In this document: positions 23,771-36,308 of the stretch, piece by piece
How positions within the stretch are numbered: the stretch's first letter is position 1
Layout of the letters: each line of letters opens with the position of its first letter
NCBI RefSeq assembly: GCF_027942865.1
Contig: NC_134509.1
Location: 29,768,197 to 29,832,196 of the forward strand
DNA from: Odontesthes bonariensis
Lineage: Eukaryota > Chordata > Actinopteri > Atheriniformes > Atherinopsidae
DNA: 64,000 nt
Reading direction: 5' to 3'
Translations under genes and position numbers: made by a program
The notes under the pieces: generated by a model
What the model was told of the DNA's origin: nothing
The model's database searches: none
Seen by the model: the letters and a program-made list of their open reading frames with translations, nothing else

Positions 23771-24442
23771 AGGCTCTCTACTTACAGTCCTGCTGTATTT
23801 TATGAGGGGAAAAGTATCTAAATGATATTTTTCGCTCTCCTTACACACATTCACATTCACACCGTACGGAATTTTTTCGCGCCTGTTTTCGCAGAACTCC
23901 ACTGTCCTCACGGGTATTCGTCGGGCCCCGTTCCCTCAACAGGTGGTACCTGTCAGAGCCTAGGATTACAGGGTTTTGTACGCGCTGAACCCTCGTTCAC
24001 GCTTCTCTTTTTAAGTTTAAACAAACTCACCTACAACGTTGTCTCTCGCCTTCCACGGATTTTCCGTCAATCCTCAGATTTCAGTGGGCAGGCCGATCTC
24101 CAGTCCAGGAAAAGGATTTAAAAAACTCACTAGAGTTCTTTAGCCGTGCACGGTCTTTCTGGATTCTACCTTGCCCGCTGGAATCCTCAGATCTCTTGGA
24201 ATCCGGCTTGAATGACCAATTAAATGTCAGGTTCAAATACCTACAAATTTATAAAGAAGAGAGAGAGAGACGTTTAGGATTTTTAACTCATGAGGAGAGC
24301 TGATGAGGAGACATCTTTTCACAGCTTCTTCCTGATCACTCTGACCATCTCCTCAGGCCTCCTCTATTTTATTCAGAAGTGGGTGTGTACAACAGCTCTC
24401 AACACAGAGGAAAGGGGGATCCAGTTTCAGCCGCATTCCTAA
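23771..24442 (-). mobile_element. Degraded LTR element (ERV-like): one LTR plus leader
   Basis: Read on the minus strand, 24442-24226 starts TGTTAGGAATG, contains GAATAAAATAG (a polyadenylation signal) and ends CTGACA, as an LTR would. It is followed by ATTGGTCATTC, which could be a primer site, and by a leader with a donor (GTAG|GTGAGT) near 24030. No gag, pol or env reading frame was found and the partner LTR was not seen, so the ERV assignment is an inference from end structure. The hAT element at 22428 truncates or interrupts its far side. Confidence 0.4.
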
Positions 24443-24579
24443 CAATGGAATTTACGACCTTAACACAAATGAGCAAAGCACAACTTTGCTTACAACTCTT
24501 GATCAATACAAAAGACAGAGTATATATGGGATAACTAACATAATATGCATTTACAACTCAACACTAATACTAATTAATA

Positions 24580-27500
24580 TCAAGCAAGATGGGGATAAAT
24601 TAAGAAGCCAGAGAAGGTGTTCAGGCCCTCAGCATTCCCACATAGCTGCCTGCCGCTCAGTAGCTCTATGTACACCTGGCCTCCCTGCTGCAATGGCAGC
24701 AGTACTGTCTGTGAGCTACTGTCCTCTAAATCCTCTCTGTTGTCCTCCCAAGTTGAGGCCATCACCTCCCCGTTTCTCATGAGTTGTACTTTGTAGTACA
24801 TTCTGTCACCTGCTTTTCCCAACTTGGAGTAGACCGAGAATGAGAAGGAGTAAAGCCCGGAACAAGGAGCTGTAAAAATACCTAAAAGAATAGCATTTTT
24901 TAAATGTTATTTTGAAAAATTGATCTCAGATCATCTTTAAAATGCATTTTGATATCAGCATTTAAAATGGTGGCTTGACTGTTTGTGTCACTTACCCAGA
25001 GTAGGGTTATATCCACTACCTCGGTTGAGCCTGATGATATCATAAGCAATGGGGCTATTTCTAGTAAAAGGTCCAATGCAATTTGCTCTTTGGCTCATGG
25101 ACACTGTGAATGCAACCCCTGTCCCTCCTGAGACAAAGGCGGGTCAGCAGGAGAAAGAAAATAGAAAAGCATATTACTTTAAATACTAGGTACCAATGAC
25201 TTTATATCAATTTTAGGGGAAAAAGACAGGAAAAAACATTTTGAGCTTAGTTCTTATTCTAAGTAGAAAAAAACCTAAAAAAAAAGAAAAAAAAGAAACA
25301 AAAGCAAAATATCTTTAGTGTTTGTTCCATTCTCTTTAAAAATTGTCTTTCAATGGAACAAATATGGAGCATTCAATTTACAGTCTTTAAAGTACAGAGT
25401 TTCCCATGTCTCAGAAGAATTCAGATAGCTATGTAATAGCGGTGTAATTTTATATTTGGCATCTGTCCTCTTATATACAGTTTCCTCACAGGGATAATTT
25501 ATGACTTTACATTTCTATCGACACCATTGTTTCACTCCAGAATGTGTAATAAATGTTGGTCCACAGTGCAAAACATTGCTCAAACCTTATGAAGTTTCTA
25601 CAATTTCAAGCCTCAAAAATGGCTGCACATCTACAATTTTTTACTATGTAAAAATACATAGGCGGGGCCAGAGGGGCCGAGGCCCCGCCTCTAATTTGAT
25701 TGGCCCCTGAAGTGCCCCTGTCCTGTCAATCACCAGGCGAGAAAAACAAGTGGAGAATTAAATGATCACTGCTGCAGTTCCACCCCCAAACTGTGGGTGG
25801 CAGTGCGCTGGTTGTGTCAATACAACTGAATAGAAGAAGAAAAGTACTAAATCTCAAATGGTGCACTTTACTTCAGTGTTCATGTTTTAGTGTGCATGGC
25901 GTATTAATTACTTGAATTCGAGCTGGAAGCTTAAGAAGGTGACTTTGTTATTTGGTGAGTCAAATCTTCTTGTTTTCTTGTTAAGTTTAGGTTTATATTA
26001 AATTAAACTGTGACTACATAAAACGGTTGGCTTCTAAACTTGTTATCCACTGCACTTGTGTCATAAGTTGCTATTTTGTTGGTAGGATAGCAATAGCTTT
26101 GACCTGCTTGTTCAACGCTTAACATTAAGATATGTGATTTTGTGTTTTGTGTAATATTAAGATTTTGGCAGAGATAGCAGCAGACAGCATGAAAAGAAAG
26201 GGAATTGAGCAGTTGTATACATGGGTTTTGCTACCTTGTTAGGACTAGCAACTACAGGGCTCTCAAGTCTCACGCAATGAGCGTGAGACACACGCATTTC
26301 AACAAGTTCACACGCTCACACGCCACACATGCCATTTCTCACGCTGAGAAATGATCAACTTCGTCGCACAGAAATTATAATGGCCTATACTATAAACGAG
26401 TCAATGGCAGGTGCGCTCGTACAGCTCAGAACTATAGCTCTGGTACAGCTGTCTTGATTTAATCACAAAAAAAATCACAAAATAGAATTTCTCAGCCAAT
26501 CAGAAAACAGAATTTCTTGTTGCCGGGTCAGGTCTGAAATAGCTTTCAGCTGCAAGCACGCGTTCCATGAATGCACAGCGGACATAACCTTTATGCTCTG
26601 AATGCGTCCAGAAGTTGTAGACGAGCTGGAGGTGGAAGAGAACCGTCAGGATCAGCAGCAGGTCATATCTTCATTTATTTTAATCTTTTGTTAGTTACTA
26701 TAGTTTTCCTACTCCTTGTAAAAGACCAATACCTGTTCGTTGGAGTAGTAGGCCTAAATATTCAGCACACACCCTTTGACATGAGGAACTTAATGAAAAA
26801 TGAAAAATATGTAGGAGTGTAATTAGGCTTCCGTGGTTAATTCTTTTCAAAGGTGACTGGTATGAGCAGGTTCCCAAGGCTATCTACAATTGCCAAACTG
26901 GTATTAGTTCTGCCACACTGAAATGCTGATGCAGAGAGGGTTTTTTCCATGGTGGGGCTCAATAAAAGCACGACCAGGAACACGCTGGCTCTGAATGGAA
27001 CTCTGTCATCCATCATGACTGTGAAAATGGCTGTGCTTTAAATGGGAGCCCCCAATATCAGTCATCAAGCATCAAAATCTGCCACAACCACTTACAACAA
27101 CACTCATAAAATTTTTTTGTTTGTTAAGACTTTGCATACCTAAAACAATTTATTTTAAAATATAGCAGAATTTAGTGTAAAAGTGAAGATTTGTGATTTT
27201 GGTATAAATAATACAATTGCTCTTTAGCTAGTTTATGGTGATGGAATACTGCAAGGGACCAGCCCCCCCCCCCCACCAAAAAAAACGAAAGAAACCCCCC
27301 CGCGCACACGGCCCGGCCCCTGCCCCGGCCGAATCTCACTCCAAGCAAACTTGAAAACTTGAGAGCCCTGCGACTATAAACAAACCTAAGAAGGAAAAGC
27401 TGCTATAAATATGTTTTGTTGTTGATGAAAGTACTAAAAGTGCAAAAACATTTGTTTACTGACAGGTTAGGGTTAGGGATTGTTTTGGTCAGGGTACAGT

Positions 27501-30057
27501 TCAGCATTCACTAATTTTGAATGCTAGTAAAATGCATTGGAGTCAATGGAAGGTGCTCACAAATATAGTAAGGTGTGTGTGTGTGGGAGGGAGGGAGGGA
27601 GGGAGGGAGGGAGGGAGAATGAGATTGAATATGTTGTTGTATATACAGTTAAAAGCTGTTATGTTTTATGTTTTGTGTGTTTTATGTGCCCTTAATGCAC
27701 ACTGAATTAAAAAAAATGATTATTACAAACGTTACTGATTCATGATTTTTTTTATTTCAGTTTCAAAAGGGATACTGAATTATTCCTTTTTGTTTTTGGA
27801 TAGTAGACTACAAGTAGATGTTCTTTACTGTCAGTATACTGTAGAAGAGTAAGTTTAAAAAAATTGCAATATGTAGGTATGATGTATTACAGTATGCAAT
27901 ACACTAAACAAAATATCCAAATCAGGTTGGTAGCCTATTTACCATGAGGCTATGATTGGTAAATTAATTTAGTAAGACTATGATGTTTTCTCACCGCCTG
28001 CTGGATAATGTGTGTATTGCCTTGTCGCCAATTGATGTTTATTTAAGCAGCGTCATCACTGGATATCAGATGGTGGTGACACTGTTGGCCCCTGAAGGTT
28101 ACATTTGGCCCCATTGTGACCCCTGTTTCAGAAAAATCCTAGAACCGCCACTGCATTTAAGAACCTTTATTGTGGCACTACTAATTGTTTTAGCTCTAGA
28201 GAAACATATCTACCACATGTCCTGCAGTGAAAACAGGCTAGGTAGGGAAGAAGAACACAGGAATGAAGACAGAGAGGGGGACCCAAGGGAATTTCTGTGC
28301 CCTGATTCTCTGGCCTTGGCAATATCAGACCCTGACGGCAAATGCTTAGAAGTTATTCAAATGTGGTTGATTATGAATAATTTAATAGAGGGCTGGAACA
28401 CTGGAGAGCTTAGAATATTTCTCCTTATTTCACTTTCTTGTTTTCTGTTTCCTTTACCCTTGCTGTTTACTCCCAGTTTCATTCTTTCACTCTCTCTTTG
28501 GTAATTGCCAGCCATCAAATGTACTTATTTGGTTTAGGAAATGATTGTTGTTTAGTTTAGTAAATGGTGCTTCACAACATTTATCCAGCACACAATGTGA
28601 AATCCTCTGTAATACTACATCAATCTGCTACTCTGAAATTCTATGCTTAAAGTCTTGCTCTGCCTTCATAGCAATTTAGTTGTCTAGTCTGACCAGAGTA
28701 GGTCCACTGGAGGCTGGTTAATGCAGATGCAGGATGCTGAGGCACCAGATCTTCCAGAGAAGAAAGACAATGTGAATAAATCATATCGTGCTCTGAGGCT
28801 CTGGACAGCCACACACAAAATTGAAAGTGACATTGCATCTGGATCTTAGAATATACATTACATTTTCCAAATCACTTTTCTACTTATGTCACTTTCATGT
28901 TTTTTTTTTTACTTCTCTGCTTATTTATCACGTTCAACTGTTGGGGTGGGAAGTTTAAAAATCGATTGGTTAGGATTACAAGTTATATAATGACAGCATA
29001 ACTGTAATTACTTATATTGATGATGGTGCAGTGTTCTGGTTGTTATTTTCTTTTGTTGGTCCAACATAAACACAAACATACAAATTTATCCTTAACCCTC
29101 ATACGCGTAACTTCTTTCCACTGATCACCATAAGCACAATGGAAGGGAAAGAGGAAGAATTCAAGTTAATAAATTACATAAAATTCCGTCAGGTCAGATA
29201 GTTTTGTCAGCATCCAATGTCATTTGAGTAATTATGGAATTCCAGGAATTCCAAGCTGCACAGTTTCTTAATTAGAAGCTATCAACCAAATGTGGACGTT
29301 TTTATGGCCTATTTTAAAACGTTGCTCAGTACCTATGACTTCAAGGATACTGTCACCCAGCTGTGACATGCTGTTCCACAGGTCCAGCATTCTCACAAAG
29401 ATCTGATCCTCCACTTCTTGGAGCTCAGGGGCTCCACAGCAGCAGCCTGGTTGATGCTTAAATGCACATTCACAGTCCCACCTTCTGCATGGCAACTCTC
29501 CCTCCCACACAACTGTGAATGCAGAAAAAAAAGGAGTGTTTTGAATTAAGCTGCCATTTTGGGAGACAAAGGGAGGGAGGAAAACTAAATACATTGTGAC
29601 CAAAATATGACTCCAATCATGATACTTTGAGGCACTATAAATTTCAATATCAACATTAATACAACACATTATACACAAAAAAAGCCACGAGGGTCTGTAG
29701 ATTTGATAGTGTGCAAGACATAGAACATATACAATAAATTAAGACTTGTAGCAAATCTTTACGGATTCATTTGGGCTAAATTTGGTTTTCTAAGTTTTTC
29801 ATAGACATGAAAGAAAAACATTTTCAGTCTTGGTTATAATGGGGATATAATTATCTATTTGTCTTTCTTTGTTTGGCTGAACTTTTGTTACCGTCCTGCC
29901 ATTTATCAACTCTCCTAATGCTCAAATGTTTTGTTCAAACAATACTTAGATAACAGTCTGATTTACCTGCTGCTGCTCGTAGGGTGCTGATGGCAGTTTT
30001 GGCTCTCACATCCCATAGAAAGCCCAAGACAAGCAAAGTGCAAGCTAAAGCTCTCAT
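24580..30057 (-). CDS. Secreted C1q-domain protein, cerebellin-like (cbln18-type candidate), four exons
   Basis: Coding exons on the minus strand: 30057-29967, 29512-29333, 25127-24996 and 24881-24580. All introns are phase 1 with GT-AG ends, and the joined frame is 705 nt (234 residues plus stop). Residues 1-19 (MRALACTLLVLGFLWDVRA) are a signal peptide. Residues 31-60 hold a Cys-rich segment (CRRWDCECAF, GCCCG), followed by a short coiled-coil-like helix (VEDQIFVRMLDLWNSM). The C1q domain fills about 91-234, with the family motifs GVAFTVS, GIFTAPCSGLYSFSF and NTFSGFLIYPHL. Proteins of this class are secreted, trimerise through C1q and often form higher oligomers through N-terminal cysteines. 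The WDCEC/GCCC N-terminus recalls fish cerebellin-18-type proteins, but I have not confirmed the orthologue. Intron 2 (4.2 kb) is filled with hAT debris; splice sites look intact. Confidence 0.9.
26256..27369 (+). mobile_element. Nested hAT element with transposase C-terminal remnant
   Basis: Terminal repeats (C)AGGGCTCTCAAGT at 26255 and ACTTGAGAGCCCT(G) ending at 27370 are of the CAGGG...CCCTG hAT form. The flanking octamers GCAACTAC and GCGACTAT match at 6 of 8 positions, consistent with an old 8-bp duplication. The element holds the dimerisation-domain relic at 26890-27038 and a C-rich tract near 27260-27335. Confidence 0.68.
26890..27038 (+). pseudogene. hAT transposase C-terminal dimerisation domain, broken
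   Basis: The frame reads LVLPH, then a TGA stop, then NADAERVFSMVGLNKSTTRN and SSIMTVKMAVL before a natural stop. The NADAERVFS.VG.NK...RN.L pattern is the hallmark of the hAT family C-terminal dimerisation region. The family usually has serine where the stop now is, so one base change (TCA to TGA) would explain it. This fragment belongs to the nested hAT copy and has no bearing on the host gene. Confidence 0.85.
27573..27617. repeat. (GT)n followed by (GGGA)n microsatellite
   Basis: A short GT run leads into about eight GGGA/GGAG repeats on the plus strand. The G-runs are long enough to meet the simple pattern for a G-quadruplex. It lies in intron 2 of the C1q gene, on the strand that is template for that gene. 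Confidence 0.9.
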
Positions 30058-31774
30058 CTCACAACACAAGGTAAAGTCTGTAAATAAAGGATTTTTCTTT
30101 TTTTTTTTTAAATCATCATCAGATTTATTTCCTAATGCCAAAAAGCAGATGAAAAGACTCAAACTGTTTTTACGACAGCCATACAGACAAAAACCCAAAT
30201 TAAAAACATCAAAAAGTGGATTTTTTTTTTGTCCCTCTGTTTCCGTAAGTCAGTGGATTCTAAATTCATGCTCAATTCAGTGATAATTGTCGAGAGACAG
30301 TTTTACTTTATAGAAAGAAAATTAAGCCTTTAAACAATATTACGTACCTTAGCTTTGCAAAGTGTTATACAGATTTGAGTTTTGAGCAGAATCTAAAAGA
30401 GAAATGTTTACGCATTCATTCATTCATATATCAACAGTTTGTCCATATTTTAATCAAAAATATGCTAACTCACTGAGATTTTGTGAGAATCTCCTCTTCT
30501 GTGTCCGAGTCCACAAAAAAGTCTGAACCATGTAGTCCACGTAGCACGTTTATACCATGAATGGCTGCGCTAAATGCACAAAACAGCAAGGATCTGCAGT
30601 TACGTACACCATGACAGCTTGTAAGAGATATTCTGTTTTTAGGGCTTTTCTATTTTTTCTTAATGGGAGGAGAGGTCTCTCTGTCAGGTCAATTGACAAT
30701 AATGTTTGAAAGAACAATATCCTTCACTTCAGTCCCTTCCAAAACCCTTCTCCATGTCAGAGCTCTTTGAGGCTAAGTGTGTTCGGTGAACTGTGAGGAA
30801 CAAGTATCAGCTGGGACTGTTCTAAAAATCTCCCGAATGCATAACAATGAAGATTTTATCATTACTGAGTTATTAGGTCAGTAGTGTCAGGTTTGTTGAA
30901 TGGATCAAACAGCTTGTTGTTTATGATAAATTTGCTGTGTTATCACTCTGCAACTGTTCTTCTATTGGAAACTGATAAGACCGAATCCCTGTTTAGTTCA
31001 TACTGATACATATTGATTTCTAGTTATGAGTCAATCAATCCCAAACTGGCAATGAATAAGCAGTTTGAAATGGAAATTATATCAAATGTCAAGTTTACCA
31101 TTTATAGCACTGTTATTTAACCGTATCTGAAAGTGTACATACAGGTCATAGTAGCTGAATGATATGTAATGTGCGTAATGAGTAAAAAAGCTAGAGTAAA
31201 CATTGTACTTGAATTTATCGTGTTAACAAAAACAAGCATCCTGGTGGATTGTACTGCATCAAATCAGCTAGATATGTGGATTAAAAAAAAGAATGTTTGA
31301 AAAGTACCCATTTGATAATACCATTCACCTTTGCTACTTAAAAGCTAGTTTTTGTTGTTCCAAAAAACGCATAATCTGGGTTTTAATGCTGTAAACAACA
31401 ACAAAAAAAGAAAACTAAAGTGGTTCTGAAATAAGGAATTCAATGACTGTAACCCGTATACTGCTCTGAACTGATGCTTATCTGTTCTTGCCTCACATAT
31501 GGGAGAGCTACCTTTAAACATGCTCCCAATTCAATAGCATTGTAAAATGGCTTCTATGTATCCTCTATAATTGCCACAAGTATTACATTACAAGGAGAGT
31601 GCAGGTAGGACGGATGAGTGCACGGAATGTTCATTGTTCTCTATGTTGTGAAACTGTATCTTAATTATTTCTGCTCATCACCCTGTGCTTTTTTTTTATG
31701 ATAGACTATTTACAGTGCTGCGTTGAATCGTGATTTTTTTTTTCAAATTTTTTTCATAAAAGCACATTTAATCT

Positions 31775-32028
31775 GTGGGGTTGGCAACATTGCCTCACAG
31801 CAAGAGGTGTTCCTGTTTCGAATCCCAACTGGAGCTTTTCTGTGCATGCATGGGTTCTCCCCTGGTACTCTGGCTTCCTCCCACCATCCAAAAACATGCA
31901 TGTTAGGTTAATTGGTGACTTTAAAATCGTCCCTAGGAGTGAGTGTGGGTGTACATGGTTGTTTGTTGGGTTTTGTGTGGCCCTGTGATGAACTGGTGAT
32001 CTGTCCTGTAGAAAATGGATGGATGGAC
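31775..32028 (+). mobile_element. RTE/Rex3-like LINE 3' fragment
   Basis: The segment contains ATTGCCTCACAGCAAGAGGT, ATGGGTTCTCCCCTGG, CATGCATGTTAGGTTAATTG and GGCCCTGTGATGAACTGG, and ends in AATGGATGGATGG. This is the conserved 3' region of fish RTE/Rex3-like elements, more diverged and slightly deleted compared with the copy at 11272. Confidence 0.65.
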
Positions 32029-32143
32029 GTTTAATTGGTCTAATTGGACGATGTTGTAACCATATCTAAAACACACCACTATAGATATATTCACACATAA
32101 TATTCTATGTTCTAATATTTATTTATATACTGTATATATTTTT

Positions 32144-32205
<62 letters not shown>

Positions 32206-32210
32206 GGATA
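32144..32210. repeat. (GATA)n microsatellite
   Basis: About fifteen near-perfect GATA units, with one GATG at the right end. Confidence 0.95.
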
Positions 32211-33055
32211 AATTCTTACAATTAATAGTGTCTCTGCAATATCATTCAGGTGGGTCATTGACATTATTTATTCATTCAACATATATACGTACATACATAC
32301 ATAACAGGACTATTAGGAATTACAACATGATCAAAGTAAAGGAAAACTACAACATATTGTGATACTCTATACATTGTTACGTAGCTTTATTTGTAGAGTT
32401 TAATTCAGTGTTCTTCAAGGCATGTTTAATTCTACAGAATCAATCATTTAAAAAAAAAACATTTTATTGTGAATTGATTCCATGACTAGATCAATGATGG
32501 GCAGCGATTGGTCATTTAGCAAAAGCTGAGGTTAGCAAGTGGTTACCGAAGTAATTTATCATCCACTGTATCAAGATAATTTAGTGTAACAATATATATC
32601 AGAGCGTATACAGAGGTGTCTATATGCAAAGTAAGGCACAGTGTTAATGCATAATGCAAAGCTGTTATACTATAGAGCAAATAATTAATTTTTGGTTCCT
32701 GTTAACCTTGTAGCACCCAAGCATATGAATATGACCCAAGAAAATGATTGCTGTGACAACTGTCGGCACATAAAATGTAATCTAAAAAAATATTACACAT
32801 GAATGTAAATAATGTATGTAAATTTAAAAAATCAAATAATGCAATGTAAATAAAAATATAATGTAAATACATAAAAAGCTTGTTGCATATCTGCAACTGT
32901 GGGTGCTACAAGGTTAAACAGCAAATATACAAAACAGCATTAGTTTGTACATGCTAAACACGATTAAACTGCTGCTTTAAAGCATTGCTGTTATTAAAAT
33001 GGAGTTGATAAATACATTAGTAAATACATTAGTTTTGAGCAATTCTTCAGCATGA

Positions 33056-35036
33056 TCATGCATCTTTAACTTTGTCATCGTAAGTGCCACTGCCCTTGTA
33101 TGCTGTCACATAGCCACTGGTGTCTGGGATGTCCTCGCGCCCACCCTTTCCCTTTCCTTTGCCTGAATCATCAAACCGCTCCTTGTGGGAACCGGTGTAC
33201 TTGGAAGTATCAGTCAGTCTGTCCACCGCTGCTGCCTTTGCCACTTTCTAAAAGCAATGGAACGCAAAAGTTGAGGGCAAAACTCCTACGGCAAACAAAC
33301 AATAACAAAGTGTGTGGCAGAAATGAGCACTTTGTTTTTTAGAGGGGCATATTGAAGTAGCTATAGTCATCTATGTGTGACACATTAGACAATGAAATTG
33401 ACATATGGGCTCATCCCAGCAGCTTTTATATACTTATATCAAATTCAGCATCAGAGAAAGCCTTGCTCTGACTCTTAAGCTCATGGAACTGCATGTAGCT
33501 ATCTCTTGTTGACTAATTGTATTTTCTTTCACTATTCTGGATTCTGCTATGACAAGTTTGTAGCAGCCACCAACTTAGTGTTTCTTGATGGTGTACTAAA
33601 TTAATATTACATAATCTTAATTCAAATTGGTCCAGGGGCACAAAAGTGGCTTCACTTCATTGACCTTTGTGTAGTGCAGAGGAATGTCTGTCTAAAGATA
33701 AAGATAAAGAGAGTGTTGAATATGACAGTGGCACCATCTACAAGTATAATACTGAATTACACAGTGGCAAACAATCACCCAGGTCCTAAATTAAATTTCA
33801 AATCATAATTTTGGAGGCAAACAAATTTGGGAAATAAAGCAAAGTGAGATGTGGATACCACGAGCCTGTTCGATTTTGTTGGGGCCCCTTGGTGGGTCAT
33901 TAAAATGCAACAACAAGGAACAACTAGGAATTTACTTAAATCAAGAGAAGGCCTAGACCTAACCAAACAGCATATGAAAGCAAAAGGAAACAACCGGTGA
34001 TCAGTAACAGAATCATTATGGAATTATGTAAAAAATAGCTGTTCCAAACTGGTCTCGATTTCAGGTGACATGGCTGAAATAATTGGAAGCCCTCACTACA
34101 GTACCTCCTTCCTTACTTTGTGTCTGAAACAGTTGACAAATGTATAATTTTTAGACTTGGGAATGGGAACATGATGGTCTCATTCTTAAATATAAGTCTT
34201 ACACAAAACCTAACCAACATATTTAATCTAAACATAAACACGTTACTCGTTCTATCCAAACTTATCCATTTGAAAGATGCTTAGATGCTGCACACTTTTG
34301 GATGTGTTTTAGATTTTACTATCATAACACGATACTCACAGTGACCCCAACATTGGCAGGTTCCTTCCCAACAATGAGTCCATAGAGCTGCTGAAGTGCC
34401 TCCTCTTTGCTCTTGCCTTTAAAACGCTTAGGAGCCAACTCAGTCAGGGCCTGGTTGAACTGCTCAAACGTGATCACACGAGCTGTCTTTGCCCTGAGAA
34501 GACACACAGTGTTGCCAGCTGTTTTCTGAGGAAAATAACAATATTAGACAAACAATATAATTTTCCTATTTGGATATACACAAGCCACATGTCGGAGAAC
34601 GAGATATCTTTGGATAAAGAAAATAAGCACTATTGTCTGGAGTTAGCTGTATACATTCTGTTCCGTCTAAACAAACTTAGAGAGACAAAACCAAATGGTC
34701 ATGAAAAATTATTTATTGCAAAAAAGTTAACCCAATTATTAAAAGGCAATGAGAAACCGCAGACTTTACACCTTTTAGGCTGTTAAATATTTGTTATATT
34801 AATAATAATTTGCCTGTGGAAGGTGAACCCTGGCTTGAATCTTACTTGACTTTGCTGAAAACTATGTCAACATCTGTGGTGGTGACATTCTTGCCATCAT
34901 TGATGCGGCAGTCTTTGCAGAGCTTCGAAAAGTTCTTGCCGTTCATCTCCTTCCCTGTGGCTTTCGTGTCCCCGTGGACAGCGAACTTCTGGAAGGAGCT
35001 TTCGACCTGTGCGACAGACACTGAACCCTCGGCCAT
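33056..35036 (-). CDS. tppp2: Tubulin polymerization-promoting protein family member (p25-alpha), TPPP2-like
   Basis: Coding exons on the minus strand: 35036-34846, 34493-34340 and 33247-33056, with GT-AG introns and a joined frame of 537 nt (178 residues). The protein is a single p25-alpha domain: [69 protein letters not shown], then [19 protein letters not shown] and a [10 protein letters not shown] tail. The family binds and bundles microtubules. The N-terminus lacks the long disordered extension of TPPP1, leaving TPPP2 and TPPP3; [13 protein letters not shown] and the VITFEQF stretch favour TPPP2, with TPPP3 as the alternative. The ATG follows directly after a splice acceptor (TTTTAG|CATGG), so there must be an untranslated first exon upstream, perhaps ending at 36028. 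Confidence 0.92.
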
Positions 35037-36027
35037 GCTAAAAGATGCACATAAAGTTTCTGGTCAGTTGAAAATGTATTTCTAATAATCAACTGATCAT
35101 TTATTAGCCATGTGTAGCTACTTATTTCAATGCATCAGCTGCATGTTGTTACACTGTCTGAACTCTAAACCAATTCATTGAATTTTTATTATCGAGAAGT
35201 AAGATTGAAAAATTGCAGAATTTAGTCAAGTTGATAATGACCCCATTTGTCAATTGCCTGCTTGTCCGCCAAGAAATGGCTGCCATAATGATAATTTTGT
35301 CTCTTGCTTTCATATACACACATGCAGATACACCCTTTTACATCCATCAGTGTTAGTGTTACTGAAGTGGCTCTCAAGCCAATTTAATTCAATCAACTCA
35401 CTTTCCAAATGGCCTCTCTGCTCTTCAGAGAACAGTGAATGACCAGAAATGTTCTTTTTCTCTTTCTCTTATGCTATTACTCAGCCTCTTTCTTACAGAC
35501 ACACACTAACTAGCACAGATTTATCCATCCCTTTGGACCTGTTACACTCATGTATGCTGGTATTAAGTAAGCCTGGTTATCAAACAGTGATGTCAAAATA
35601 TGATCTAAGAGTGGATTTAAAGGTGGACAGACCTTCCAAAATAGTTCATGGGCTTATAATTGTAAATCTACTATAACATTTTGCACTTGCAGGCAACTGT
35701 TTTTTTTTTTTATTTATTTCTAGAGAAAACCCGTTTGTGAGTAAACATGGGAACTAAAATAGCTATTGAGCAAAACAGCATACTATGATCAATATTACAA
35801 AGCTACATGATATTGTTAGAATAATCCTGACTCTCTTGAAAAAAATTACCAATACTAATGCTGTGTCTTTAAATAAGCATCTGCGATTTGTCATTACAGT
35901 AGCATAACAACTAGTCCTAAGCCTTGTTTTGTGCGGTTAAGATGATTTCGTTTAACCTTCTTTCCCTTGCTGCAAGGACTCATGCATACAACAGTGATGC
36001 CTTAATTTCTCGTAACATAAGACGTAC

Positions 36028-36110
36028 CTGCTCTCATAAATGAAAGGAGGCTGCTGAAATGTTTAGCAAAATCCTCAATGGGCTGCCTGTCCTATCCGTC
36101 CCCTTTGTTC
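36028..36110 (-). promoter_or_regulatory. Possible 5' untranslated exon of tppp2
   Basis: The tppp2 start codon sits one base after an acceptor, so a leader exon is required. On the minus strand, ATGAGAGCAG|GTACGTC at 36028 is a good donor about 1 kb upstream. The upper limit of the exon is a guess; no TATA box is evident. Confidence 0.35.
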
Positions 36111-36308
36111 TCTGGCTCTCCTCCTTCTTGCCACTCCCTGGCTTTTTCACAGTGATGGCAAAGATGGAGAGATGCAGAGAAGCAAGAGGAGAAAGGGAGG
36201 GGTGGAACGGGAGGAGGGAGAAAGTACCGACCAGCACAGTCAATGACATCATAGGTACTCAGACCCACTTGTGTCTCTTCAGTCTCATTAGCTCCCTGTG
36301 TCTGATTA

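Larger units (their letters stand above)
25659..28153 (+). mobile_element. Degenerate hAT element in intron 2 of the C1q gene
   Basis: The right end reads CCTAGAACCGCCACTG, the complement of CAGTGGCGGTTCTAGG, a typical hAT terminus; related GGCCCCTGA motifs occur near both ends. The left end is less clear (AGGCGGGGCCAGAGGGGCCG near 25662). An ATG at 26187 followed by KRKGIEQLYTW looks like a hAT transposase N-terminus. I could not find a convincing 8-bp target duplication, so the borders are approximate. A second hAT element is nested inside. Confidence 0.5.
30058..33055. other. Intergenic spacer between the C1q-like gene and tppp2
   Basis: Both neighbours are on the minus strand, so this holds the C1q gene's promoter side and the tppp2 3' UTR side. 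I recognise an RTE-like fragment (31775-32028), a GATA microsatellite (32144-32210) and otherwise AT-rich unique sequence. No further exon or RNA gene is supported. Confidence 0.6.

Noticed and set aside
27466..27480. Telomere-like TTAGGG repeats (GGTTAGGGTTAGGG)
   Set aside because: Only two units; too short to be an interstitial telomere and common by chance.
27980..28504. 174-codon plus-strand ORF in the C1q gene intron
   Set aside because: It straddles the right end of the old hAT element and unique sequence, is antisense to the gene, and matches no family.
33100..33342. Plus-strand ORF opposite the last tppp2 exon
   Set aside because: Shadow of the tppp2 coding sequence on the opposite strand.
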